30,739 nt of DNA from a virus. The position numbers and the translations under genes were made by a program. Positions 13,265 through 19,326 of this stretch are shown piece after piece; position 1 is the stretch's first letter; each line of letters begins with the position of its first letter. Location of the stretch: the IMG/VR virus record IMGVR_UViG_3300046011_001297, positions 1 to 30,739 of that record; one strand, written 5' to 3'. The notes beneath the pieces are model-generated. The model was not told the DNA's origin, searched no databases, and was given only the letters and a program-made list of their open reading frames with translations.

Positions 13265-14560
13265 ATGGCTGAACCACAAAAACCAATGGCGTTTCTTGAC
13301 ACTCTTGACGAGACGCAAAAAAAATTTGCAGACGAGATTATTGAAAAGTCTAAGGCAAAAGGCATGGATCCGCGCCTTGGTTTAGCGTTGGTCTATCGTG
13401 AGAGCAAGTTTGACCCTAACGCTGTTGGTGACAGTGGTGAAATTGGCTTGTGGCAAGTCAAACCCTCTACTGGCAAGCTAATGAAGTACTCGGTAAAGGA
13501 TCTGCAAAACCCATCTAAAAACATTGATGCTGGCTTGCAGTATTTGAACCAAAACTTGATCAAGTTTAATGATCCAGTGCTGGCTGTGGCTGGGTACAAC
13601 GCGGGGCCTGACCACCCGTACTTCTCAGACCCAAAGACACCTTTGCCTGAGAGCACCGTCAATTACGTCAGAGACATCAAGGATCTTGGTGGGTTTACAA
13701 CAACCCCTAAAGAAGAGACAACAGAAGACACTAATGCAGGCGCTGGAACTACCGTAACCCCTGCGTCAGAGGAAGACCTGCGCAAGCAGAAAGCCGCCAT
13801 GATTGGTGGACTTAGTGGGTTTGGTGCTGGTGCGGTTCAGACAATGTTTGGTGGTGGTGGTGGGCAAGGTGGTGTGACGACGAATGCGACGACCCCCGGG
13901 GGCAAGTACGCCGCCAAGACTGGTTACGGTTTAGGCGAAGGATCCACTAGAGAAGCCATCGAGCGTTACAAGAAGTACGCTCCTCAACCATTGGGTGAAC
14001 AGATGTTTGCTGGTGATCCAAAGAAGACCTCCATGGGGGCTGGCCCTCGGAACTTGCCCACGGTGCCGGGGACTACCGCCGCGCTCTCCATCAACAGACA
14101 AGTCCCCACGCCTCCCCCAACGCCTATGCTTCAGAACATTCGTCAAGGTGCGCAGACCGTAGGGAATGTCATGGGTAAGATCCCCGTAGTTCCAGCCACC
14201 CTTGGCGGAGCCTCCGCAGGCTACCAAGGTCAAGAAGCCTTTAATCGTTACCAAAAGGGTGACATGGCTGGCGCTACCGTTGCTGGTATGGGCGCTCTAG
14301 GAGGGCTTGCATCGATGGTTCCTCACCCAGCCACCAGAGCACTTGGTTTAACGGCTTCTACAGTCTCTCCTGCGGCTTTAGCGGTGCTCGACAAGATGCG
14401 CTCCATGAACCAACCACCGCAAAATCCTGCTACTCCTCAAGAGATGCAGAATGCACAGAGCCCAGCTTTCAGGTATCCTAAGCCCATGAGTCAAGCACCA
14501 TTTCAACCAAGACTTCCACCATTAGGCACAGTCCCGCCTTCAACAATTCTTGGTAATTGA
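13265..14560 (+). CDS. virion protein with lytic transglycosylase (SLT) domain
   Basis: Residues 15-135 of this 431-residue protein form an SLT-type lysozyme fold. The catalytic glutamate is E46 in VYRESKFDP, followed by GEIGLWQVKPSTGK (58-71) and AGYNAGP (109-115). The remaining 290 residues are low in charge and Gly/Ala/Pro-rich, with a hydrophobic stretch near 330-370 (AGATVAGMGALGGLASMVP), as in phage internal proteins. It would open the peptidoglycan locally while DNA is ejected, unlike the GH108 endolysin that acts at lysis. It is the last gene of the late operon and is followed by a terminator. Confidence 0.85.
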   Translation: MAEPQKPMAFLDTLDETQKKFADEIIEKSKAKGMDPRLGLALVYRESKFDPNAVGDSGEIGLWQVKPSTGKLMKYSVKDLQNPSKNIDAGLQYLNQNLIKFNDPVLAVAGYNAGPDHPYFSDPKTPLPESTVNYVRDIKDLGGFTTTPKEETTEDTNAGAGTTVTPASEEDLRKQKAAMIGGLSGFGAGAVQTMFGGGGGQGGVTTNATTPGGKYAAKTGYGLGEGSTREAIERYKKYAPQPLGEQMFAGDPKKTSMGAGPRNLPTVPGTTAALSINRQVPTPPPTPMLQNIRQGAQTVGNVMGKIPVVPATLGGASAGYQGQEAFNRYQKGDMAGATVAGMGALGGLASMVPHPATRALGLTASTVSPAALAVLDKMRSMNQPPQNPATPQEMQNAQSPAFRYPKPMSQAPFQPRLPPLGTVPPSTILGN

Positions 14561-14603
14561 TTCTCCTCACAAGTGTCTTTTTTGCGCAGTTGCCACTTGT
14601 TTC

Positions 14604-14630
14604 AGCCCCCCTCATACGGGGGCTTTTTTT
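14604..14630 (+). terminator. rho-independent terminator of the late operon
   Basis: A 7-bp perfect stem (AGCCCCC / GGGGGCT) with a 7-base loop is followed by a run of seven T. It ends plus-strand late transcription 44 bases after the transglycosylase gene. On the minus strand no T run follows the stem, so it should act mainly in one direction. The stop codon of the last minus-strand gene (14629-14631) lies inside the T tract. Confidence 0.88.
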
Positions 14631-14853
14631 ATGCGTTGCCAGCAGGCGTACAGAGCATGAACAGGACTTGCTTGCGATCCTGCTCTACGTCATCCATGGC
14701 AACGTCATACCCATGCTCGAGAACTAACGAGAACAGCTTTGCTTTGTAAGCCTGTTCAGACTTACAGCCTTTGTCAAAGCACTTGGTCAGCTTTTCAATT
14801 GCATCCCAATCAGCTTCTAACTTGCCATTTCCGTCAATTTTCATCAAGATCAT
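14629..14853 (-). CDS. small protein, last gene of the early minus operon
   Basis: About 74 residues (MILMKIDGNGKLEADWDAIE...), mostly helical and charged, with three cysteines, two of them in CFDKGCKS. The start at 14853 is the first ATG. A second ATG at 14844 gives MKIDGNG and is equally possible; longer forms would need TTG. It overlaps the preceding gene by 20 bases in another frame, so its translation is probably coupled. Its stop codon sits in the T tract of the opposing terminator. Function unknown. Confidence 0.6.
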   Translation of the reverse strand: MILMKIDGNGKLEADWDAIEKLTKCFDKGCKSEQAYKAKLFSLVLEHGYDVAMDDVEQDRKQVLFMLCTPAGNA

Positions 14854-15070
14854 GTTCAAAACGCTTGGAGTCCACAAGGTCGTCAAACTCGTGGCATTCC
14901 CCGCGATCTCGTGGGTTGATTCGCCATTCTAACTTTTTAGCAAAGTCTCGTACAGCGTAGTACCTTTGAGAGTCCTCAGACCATCCCTTGATAGCGTCTA
15001 GGAAGGAGTGGAGCTGTGCAGGCTTCCACCCCTCACCAAAGAGCTCAGTAACAAAGTCTTTGGGTGTCAT
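14834..15070 (-). CDS. small charged protein of unknown function
   Basis: 78 residues (MTPKDFVTELFGEGWKPAQL...), helical and Trp-containing, with a strongly charged C-terminus ending HDLDEN. It overlaps the upstream gene by four bases (ATGA) and the downstream gene by 20, which supports a real operon member. No motif recognised. Confidence 0.62.
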   Translation of the reverse strand: MTPKDFVTELFGEGWKPAQLHSFLDAIKGWSEDSQRYYAVRDFAKKLEWRINPRDRGECHEFDDLVDSKRFEHDLDEN

Positions 15071-15294
15071 AGGTTCTCGCGGTACTCACCAAGAGCGCGA
15101 GCCACATTGGTATTCAGCGAGTTCACAAACTTGATACACATGTCGCGTTCGGTCTTCACGATAGCAGGCATAGCCGCCATGATGAATCCGTCAGCCAGCT
15201 TCTCAAGGTCTTCCTCGAGGAAGTCGTGGGTCTCCTCAAGGTAGATCTTGCGGAAGGCTTCTTTGATTTGTTCTTTGTCAAGGTAGGGGTTCAT
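15067..15294 (-). CDS. small helical protein of unknown function
   Basis: 75 residues (MNPYLDKEQIKEAFRKIYLE...). The N-terminal half is acidic and helical (FLEEDLEKLADGFIMAAMPA). It overlaps both neighbours by four bases (ATGA). No catalytic or metal-binding pattern is visible. Probably a conserved accessory early protein. Confidence 0.62.
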   Translation of the reverse strand: MNPYLDKEQIKEAFRKIYLEETHDFLEEDLEKLADGFIMAAMPAIVKTERDMCIKFVNSLNTNVARALGEYRENL

Positions 15295-15560
15295 GTTGTT
15301 GCCTGTGCTAGTTTCTCTGCGCGCTTACGAGCTGTGTACTTTCTCATGTACTCACGTTGAGCTTTTAGTTGCGCTGATGTTTTTTTCTTTGGTTTAGGTT
15401 TGATTTTTTCAGTTTCTTGCTTGAGGACAAAAATGTTTCCTTCCGCGGCTTTGAGTTTTGCTTTTAAGTACAAAACTTCAGAGGTCAAATCAAGTGTTTG
15501 CTTTTGAAGTTCCATGATTGACGAAACAATTTCATTTTTTTCTTTTGTTGAAATAAACAT
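15291..15560 (-). CDS. coiled-coil, basic-tailed small protein
   Basis: With the ATG at 15560 (two bases after the preceding stop, RBS-like GGATGGTGG upstream) the product is 89 residues. It has an amphipathic coiled coil (EIVSSIMELQKQTLDLTSEV, then LYLKAKLKAAEGNIFVLKQE) and a very basic end (KPKPKKKTSAQLKAQREYMR...). A longer frame reaching 15683 would overlap the small membrane gene at 15563-15730 throughout and is less likely. The basic tail suggests nucleic-acid contact. Function unknown. Confidence 0.6.
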   Translation of the reverse strand: MFISTKEKNEIVSSIMELQKQTLDLTSEVLYLKAKLKAAEGNIFVLKQETEKIKPKPKKKTSAQLKAQREYMRKYTARKRAEKLAQATT

Positions 15561-15562
15561 AA

Positions 15563-15730
15563 TTACCACCATCCAAACCAGAGACCAGTGCCATGAATGT
15601 TGGCAACAGGGAAGACTAAAGCGCCTGCGATGAGGAACCCCCAAGACATTGTCTGAATGCAAACAATGATGTGTGTGAGCCATGAGGCGAAGAGCCAGCC
15701 CACTAAAAGTACAGGTAAAAGATCGTCCAT
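15563..15730 (-). CDS. 55-residue two-TM membrane protein
   Basis: A small ORF reads MDDLLPVLLVGWLFASWLTH, then a second hydrophobic segment (SWGFLIAGALVFPVAN) and an end rich in Trp (GTGLWFGWW). The RBS GAGGAAATC stands just before the ATG. It is fitted between the nuclease gene (7 bases away) and the coiled-coil gene (2 bases away), which explains an otherwise empty 180-base stretch. Two TM helices in an early operon suggest a membrane effector such as a superinfection-exclusion factor. That role is inference. Confidence 0.65.
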   Translation of the reverse strand: MDDLLPVLLVGWLFASWLTHIIVCIQTMSWGFLIAGALVFPVANIHGTGLWFGWW

Positions 15731-15737
15731 GATTTCC

Positions 15738-16502
15738 TCACGTATGTTTGTTTTTAGCTTGCCAGTATTTGAGGAGGTGATAGAACATCTCCTCCCCGCG
15801 TTCTAGGTCTTCTTGAGACCATTCTTTGATGACCACGAGACCTCGCTCGGTGACCGACACAAAGACATTTGCACAGCGCGCCTGCGGGAGATTAAGTCCC
15901 AAGCGATAGGCGGCTAGTTGCATCAAGTGCTCGTCATAAGCGTCTACCTTGGCTGGGTCTGTAAACTCCTTCGTCTTGAAGTCAATCACAATTCCATCAC
16001 CGTCTGTGGTGCACAGGTCTAGCTTCCCACCAAAGCCTAGTTCGCAGGCGAAGGACTTCTCAGAGATCCACGTAGGTTCACCAAAGACCTTCTTGACCTC
16101 TTCGCCTACGCCCATTTGGTACTCGACCATGTCAGCGACCATCACGCCTTCGTACCAGCTCTCCAAAGCGGTATGAACCTCTGTACCCCGCTGAGCGGCG
16201 GCACGGGCGTGTTCCCTTGAGTCTTTGATCACTCGCTGGACGTAGAGGTCTTCAGGCTCGTCAGGTGCCCTTGGGAGGGTCATAGAGGCGAGCATCATTT
16301 GGTTGAGCTTCCACGCCTCGAGCCCCGGCTTCGCGGCACAGCCAATGATCGTTGTGACCGACGGGACTAGGTTCAGCTTGCGCGCATCCGCTAGTGTTGT
16401 GTTGCGTGGGTTGCCGTTCTTGGCTTCCACGGTGTACTTTGGCGCCCCCTCTCGGGTGTACCAATGTGAGCTTTCGCTCGCCCTTACTGTAATCTCAGCC
16501 AT
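15738..16502 (-). CDS. PD-(D/E)XK nuclease, RecB/Cas4-like
   Basis: Using the ATG at 16502 (RBS AGAGGGA) gives 254 residues; a longer form would need TTG. Catalytic residues of the RecB/Cas4 nuclease group are in order: H110 in QRGTEVHTALE, D162 in GGKLDL, then D174 and K176 in VIDFKTKEF (D-x11-DxK). These bind metal and cut DNA. The QLAAYRLGL motif at about 197-205 matches the QxxxY helix of this group. Four clustered cysteines for a Cas4 Fe-S site are not apparent. It is coded next to the SSB-like protein, so a phage recombination or host-DNA degradation role is likely. The gene overlaps the upstream winged-helix gene by 19 bases. Confidence 0.85.
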   Translation of the reverse strand: MAEITVRASESSHWYTREGAPKYTVEAKNGNPRNTTLADARKLNLVPSVTTIIGCAAKPGLEAWKLNQMMLASMTLPRAPDEPEDLYVQRVIKDSREHARAAAQRGTEVHTALESWYEGVMVADMVEYQMGVGEEVKKVFGEPTWISEKSFACELGFGGKLDLCTTDGDGIVIDFKTKEFTDPAKVDAYDEHLMQLAAYRLGLNLPQARCANVFVSVTERGLVVIKEWSQEDLERGEEMFYHLLKYWQAKNKHT

Positions 16503-16846
16503 GCCAATCCCTCTTTTGTTAATGTCCAAACAATTGCGTTGCTACCAGAAGGGGTCTTACGTTTGACGGTAAGACCCTCCTCGTCCTTGAGTCGCTCAAT
16601 AAACCCAGCGTCTTGGCAGTCTTTCCTGCGCTTGCCAATGCTGTTTTGCTGTAGTCCTGTGACGTCAGCCAGCTCAAAGTCGGTCATTGCACCGTACCTG
16701 AGCAGAGCCTCCATCGCCATGACTCGGTGCGCCGAAGCGCTGAAGCTCGCCCTGTGAGCGGCTTCGTGTGAAGTCACTGGATCTGACCTTCTAGCGAGTG
16801 GTTCGCTAAAGAGGTCGCGGGTATGAGTGTCTTCAAATGTCTTCAT
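16484..16846 (-). CDS. winged-helix DNA-binding protein
   Basis: This 120-residue protein has a conserved-looking opening DPVTSHEAAHRA (about 22-33) followed by a winged helix: HRVMAMEALLRYGAMTDFEL, then ADVTGLQQNSIGKRRKDCQDAG as recognition helix and wing, ending with IVWTLTKEGLAWLRLQ. I recall this arrangement (DPxTSHxAA then wHTH) in many phage proteins next to replication and recombination genes. It lies between the SSB-like gene (two bases away) and the nuclease (19-base overlap). It may regulate or assist recombination; no direct evidence for either. Confidence 0.72.
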   Translation of the reverse strand: MKTFEDTHTRDLFSEPLARRSDPVTSHEAAHRASFSASAHRVMAMEALLRYGAMTDFELADVTGLQQNSIGKRRKDCQDAGFIERLKDEEGLTVKRKTPSGSNAIVWTLTKEGLAWLRLQ

Positions 16847-16848
16847 GA

Positions 16849-17505
16849 TCAGAAGGGCAGGTCGTCGTCCATGTCATCAAAGCCGCTAGAAGGGGCTTTA
16901 ACGGCGTTTTGAGCGGGTTTCTTGCCTTGGAGAGCTTGCCACTCAGGGGAAGCCTCAATCATCGCCTTGAGCCCCTTACCAAAGGTGTCGTACAGCTCGT
17001 AGTCAGGCTCAGCCAAACGGAACACTTGGTTAGGGTTGATGGCTGGGGGTAGACCAGCGGACTTGATGACCGAAGGAACAGGGGCAACGCCCTTGACGTT
17101 GGAGTACATCTTGCCGTTTTTCCCCGGTCTCGGAATCACCGTCAACATGCACCAAGCACCAAGGATCGTGGAGATGTCAAACCGACGCATCTCCGCCTCT
17201 GTGAAGGGCTTGTTACGCCAGTTCTGTAGGTCGATCCGAAGGTTAGCCTTCTCTGACCAACTCAGCGTGTAGTTCTTAAAGATCGCTAGGGGGTCGCCAC
17301 GCTCTGTGACGAGCTCTTCACCTTCGTCATCTTTGCCATGGAGCTCCCAACCAAGCATGATCTTGCGTTGGTGCTTCTCTTGACCCTCGTACTCAGAACG
17401 CTGGGTTCCCAAGTCAATGATGCGGTAGCAACGTGCAAGGTGAAGACCTGCGGGTACTGCTTTGAAGTCGCCAATCGGCGCTGTGTTTTCTACGATAAAA
17501 CTCAT
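16849..17505 (-). CDS. SSB-like protein with acidic DDDLPF tail
   Basis: This 218-residue protein begins with a beta-rich domain (APIGDFKAVPAGLHLARCYR, MLGWELHGKDDEG), has a Lys/Arg/aromatic-rich central part (WSEKANLRIDLQNWRNKPF) and ends in a flexible Ala/Pro/Ser linker and FDDMDDDLPF. The last residues copy the C-terminal tip of bacterial SSB (DDDIPF), the docking site for host replication and repair proteins. The role is therefore most likely ssDNA binding in phage replication or recombination, as in gp2.5-like proteins. It overlaps the upstream small gene by three bases (17502-17504 with 17503-17505) and is two bases before the winged-helix gene. The fold assignment is inference; the tail is seen directly. 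Confidence 0.78.
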   Translation of the reverse strand: MSFIVENTAPIGDFKAVPAGLHLARCYRIIDLGTQRSEYEGQEKHQRKIMLGWELHGKDDEGEELVTERGDPLAIFKNYTLSWSEKANLRIDLQNWRNKPFTEAEMRRFDISTILGAWCMLTVIPRPGKNGKMYSNVKGVAPVPSVIKSAGLPPAINPNQVFRLAEPDYELYDTFGKGLKAMIEASPEWQALQGKKPAQNAVKAPSSGFDDMDDDLPF

Positions 17506-17666
17506 GATTTTTCCTTAAAGATTTCGTTAAATTTGCTAGTAAATTGGTTGATAAATTCAATTGCTTTTGGGTCTGTTTTGAGCGCTTCCTCGAGTAAATA
17601 TTGTGTGTATTCCTGCTGTAACACGGGGTCGTTTTTCCATTGTTCGTATTCCTGATTTGTTGCCAT
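17502..17666 (-). CDS. 54-residue helical protein
   Basis: A short ORF with RBS GAGGATCACC before the ATG reads MATNQEYEQWKNDPVLQQEY and continues with alternating aromatic and acidic residues to FNEIFKEKS. Its stop overlaps the SSB-like start (TCATGA), so they are coupled. It fills an otherwise empty 165-base gap in the operon. No motif recognised; it may be a small partner or regulator of the SSB-like protein. Confidence 0.62.
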   Translation of the reverse strand: MATNQEYEQWKNDPVLQQEYTQYLLEEALKTDPKAIEFINQFTSKFNEIFKEKS

Positions 17667-17674
17667 GGTGATCC

Positions 17675-17884
17675 TCACTCTGAGCCTCCAAAGAAAAAAG
17701 CCATGCCTACGTTGTCAGGAAGCTTTACGCCTCCGTTGTAGATGTGGTTGATGTCTATGTTGGCGTTCATACCATCAGCAACGCCAAGGTAGTAGTGAAG
17801 CTGTTCTGTGTGCCAATCAAGCACCATCAAAACACCAATGCGACCTTTGCTAGTGTCAAGCCAAAGCACGTCTTGTAAATTCAT
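17675..17884 (-). CDS. conserved small phage protein
   Basis: 69 residues (MNLQDVLWLDTSKGRIGVLM...). The pattern RIGVLMVLDWHTEQLHYYLG is similar to a common small phage protein I recall (RIGIV... ..YIGVG). It looks like one beta-rich domain with no cysteine. It starts one base inside the stop of the 30-residue membrane ORF (TAATG). Function unknown. Confidence 0.65.
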   Translation of the reverse strand: MNLQDVLWLDTSKGRIGVLMVLDWHTEQLHYYLGVADGMNANIDINHIYNGGVKLPDNVGMAFFFGGSE

Positions 17885-17976
17885 TAGGGTCTCCAGATAA
17901 AAATGTCGTATAGGGAAATGGCAAAACCAACTACAAACACAATGATGTAGAGGCGCTCGAAGTCTTTGTCGTTCAT
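17884..17976 (-). CDS. 30-residue single-TM protein
   Basis: MNDKDFERLYIIVFVVGFAI then SLYDIFIWRP: a charged N-terminus and one TM helix. Its start overlaps the alpha-CTD gene stop by four bases (ATGA) and its stop shares one base with the next start, so it is perfectly stitched into the operon. Function unknown; possibly an inhibitor at the host membrane. Confidence 0.58.
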   Translation of the reverse strand: MNDKDFERLYIIVFVVGFAISLYDIFIWRP

Positions 17977-18347
17977 GCTTGCCCCCTTAACTTCAATCCA
18001 CGTGCATCTAATTGCTCAATAATTTCTCTAAGGCTTTTGCGTCCCAAATTAGGTACCCTAAGCAAGCCAATATCAGAGTATGTGAGCAGTTGCGTTATGG
18101 TGTAAATGCCCTCAGCTTTTAAACAGTGCTCAGACCGTACAGTCAATTCAAGTTTTTCAATGCCATCTTCAACAATTGCATCCTTCAATGCCCAATTGTC
18201 TAAAACCGTTTGCCTGCATTCCAACATTTTTTCTGCAATTCCATAAGCGCGTAGTGCTACGTTATGCACAGCAACCATACCCTCTTGACGTTGAATTGCC
18301 TTCATTGCCTCAATTGCAAATTGGTCAAGTAATTGTTCTTTGTTCAT
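17973..18347 (-). CDS. free-standing RNA polymerase alpha C-terminal domain homologue
   Basis: Residues 63-121 of this 124-residue protein align closely with the C-terminal domain of bacterial RpoA. IEKLELTVRSEHCLKAEG is followed by LLRVPNLGRKSLREI. Counterparts of the E. coli DNA-contact residues are present: R71 (R265), G102 (G296), K104 (K298), S105 (S299) and E108 (E302); N268 is replaced by H74. The N-terminal 60 residues are helical and unlike RpoA, so no assembly domain is present. In the host, alpha CTD binds AT-rich UP elements and activators. A free phage copy could occupy UP elements, compete with host alpha, or act as a promoter-specific adaptor. RBS AAGGA precedes the ATG. It overlaps both neighbours by four bases. 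Confidence 0.88.
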   Translation of the reverse strand: MNKEQLLDQFAIEAMKAIQRQEGMVAVHNVALRAYGIAEKMLECRQTVLDNWALKDAIVEDGIEKLELTVRSEHCLKAEGIYTITQLLTYSDIGLLRVPNLGRKSLREIIEQLDARGLKLRGQA

Positions 18348-18664
18348 TGGAAATCCTTACATGAATGATGCTTGGCATCTTCTGAGTTATGCCATTTGCC
18401 TTGACAACCAGTGCATTTAAATTGTTTGGTTTTGATGGTGATGGTTTTGCCTCTTAACTCCTTGATGGCGTTCGAGGCAAAGTGGTAATAGTTGTGAGCG
18501 CCATTGTTACTTTGGGCTTCATGTAACCCCATGAGTAAATCAATACACGCGCTACGTTCGGCAGACGCAACAAGGTTGGCAAAATGTTCTAAACCTTCTG
18601 TAAAGATTGGCTTGCCAATCAATCCTGCCTCTTGCGCCATACAAATAATGTCTTCTCTGGTCAT
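18344..18664 (-). CDS. small phage protein with C-terminal zinc-finger-like motif
   Basis: 106 residues. The N-terminus (MTREDIICMAQEAGL) is one I recall from many phage accessory proteins. The central part is helical. The C-terminus has C84-x2-C87 and then H99, H100 and C102 (FKCTGCQGKWHNSEDAKHHS), a likely zinc-binding knuckle. It overlaps the alpha-CTD gene by four bases and starts one base after the preceding stop. A DNA- or RNA-binding role is possible but not shown. Confidence 0.68.
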   Translation of the reverse strand: MTREDIICMAQEAGLIGKPIFTEGLEHFANLVASAERSACIDLLMGLHEAQSNNGAHNYYHFASNAIKELRGKTITIKTKQFKCTGCQGKWHNSEDAKHHSCKDFQ

Positions 18665-18665
18665 C

Positions 18666-18884
18666 TCAGACCCCTAACGCAACCAAGGTTGAAACGAGCA
18701 CTGCCAGAAAGATGATGTACGCAACCCAGCCAGCAATGCGGCGCTGAGAGAACTCAGGCTCAATGCCAAGCAATGCCATTTGCAGAAGCTCTGCATCAGC
18801 ACTCATGTAATTGCGTTGGGGAGGGGTGTAGTTGCACCCAATTTGAAGACCAGACTTGGTCGTGTAGGGAAGTTGTTTTTCCAA
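18666..18884 (-). CDS. first gene of minus operon, C-terminal TM anchor, TTG start
   Basis: The best start is TTG at 18884, because AAGGAGAATCAA stands directly before it. The ATG at 18806 has no comparable RBS, and longer forms would run through the promoter and leader stem-loop. The 72-residue product has a polar N-terminus and one C-terminal TM helix (GWVAYIIFLAVLVSTLVALG). It is the first protein made from the minus early promoter. A rare start codon may set low expression. Function unknown. Confidence 0.6.
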   Translation of the reverse strand: MEKQLPYTTKSGLQIGCNYTPPQRNYMSADAELLQMALLGIEPEFSQRRIAGWVAYIIFLAVLVSTLVALGV

Positions 18885-18899
18885 TTGATTCTCCTTAAC

Positions 18900-18912
18900 C
18901 GCCGTATCGGCG
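18900..18912 (-). promoter_or_regulatory. 5'-terminal leader stem-loop (leftward transcript)
   Basis: Perfect 5-bp stem CGCCG/CGGCG with a 3-base loop, starting at the predicted transcription start and followed by GTTAAGGAGAATC with the RBS. Stem-loops in the same place, with other arm sequences, follow the promoters at 22812 and 26237. A transcript-stabilising role is inferred from known 5' stem-loops of this kind. Confidence 0.6.
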
Positions 18913-18919
18913 TACACGA

Positions 18920-18949
18920 ATCTTAACACCGAATTAAAAAGCAACACAA
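18920..18949 (-). promoter_or_regulatory. early leftward promoter, TTTTAA/TGTTAAGAT family
   Basis: Read on the minus strand: -35-like TTGTGT (18949-18944), an 18-base spacer, and the extended -10 TGTTAAGAT (18928-18920). The upstream 14 bases carry the TTTTTAATT box shared with the promoters at 22812 and 26237 at the same spacing (about 18 of 23 positions alike). The predicted start is near 18912, exactly where the leader stem-loop begins. It should drive the whole 18884-14629 operon. Confidence 0.7.
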
Positions 18950-19020
18950 TACATTCCCGAGTGAAACGTAGGGGTATCTTTAATTTAAAGTTAATGTATA
19001 CTTGCCGCCAAGGAAGAACA
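18926..19020 (+). promoter_or_regulatory. divergent control region with rightward promoter
   Basis: This 95-base AT-rich gap separates the leftward and rightward early operons. On the plus strand, 18979-18997 (TTTAATTTAAAGTTAATGT) matches the 26241-26259 promoter core at 15 of 19 positions. The overlapping TATACT at 18997-19002 is an alternative -10. TAGGGGTATC at 18969-18978 lies midway between the two -10 boxes and resembles motifs upstream of the other early promoters. It may be an operator for the Cro-like protein coded immediately to the right. Confidence 0.5.
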
Positions 19021-19227
19021 ATGATGACATTGCAAGAGTACTTTTCGACGGAGCCGTTGGGCGCAAGAGGTGAGATGGCAGAGTATCTGGGCATTAGCTT
19101 GACATGGATGTCTTTGTTGATTCACGAGCGCAGAACTGCGTCTGCCGCGTTGGCGGTTAAGATTGAAAAAGCAACACAAGGTTTGGTCACAAGAAAAGAC
19201 TTGCGTCCAGATTTGTTTTTCGTGTAA
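19021..19227 (+). CDS. Cro/YdaS-like helix-turn-helix regulator
   Basis: 68 residues (start MMTLQEYFST; RBS AAGGAAG six bases upstream). Helix-turn-helix: GEMAEYLGISLTWMSLLIHE, then RRTASAALAVKIEKAT. The end VTRKDLRPDLFF is typical of the YdaS/Cro group. It lies in the divergent control region and should repress one or both early promoters. No CI-type partner or integrase is visible in the window, so it may be a stand-alone early/late switch rather than part of a lysogeny system. Confidence 0.82.
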   Translation: MMTLQEYFSTEPLGARGEMAEYLGISLTWMSLLIHERRTASAALAVKIEKATQGLVTRKDLRPDLFFV

Positions 19228-19244
19228 AGTTTGAAGCACGGCTA

Positions 19245-19267
19245 GGTTCTGGGTAGCTCCCTAAACC
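19245..19267. promoter_or_regulatory. interrupted palindrome after the Cro-like gene
   Basis: GGTTctGGG and CCCtaAACC flank a 5-base centre (TAGCT), with seven paired positions and one 2-base mismatch. It lies in the 99-base gap between the Cro-like and DUF1376 genes, which otherwise holds no gene or T-rich terminator. It could be an operator or an RNA stem-loop controlling read-through. Confidence 0.45.
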
Positions 19268-19326
19268 GAAAAGCGTTCCATCCCCGCCTGCCGCTGTTTC
19301 TTTTGGGATGTGTTATTGGGATCGGT

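Noticed and set aside
15561-15683. N-terminal extension of the coiled-coil protein to 130 residues
   Set aside because: The added residues come from a frame covered by the 55-residue two-TM gene, which has its own RBS and packing; the ATG at 15560 is a better start.
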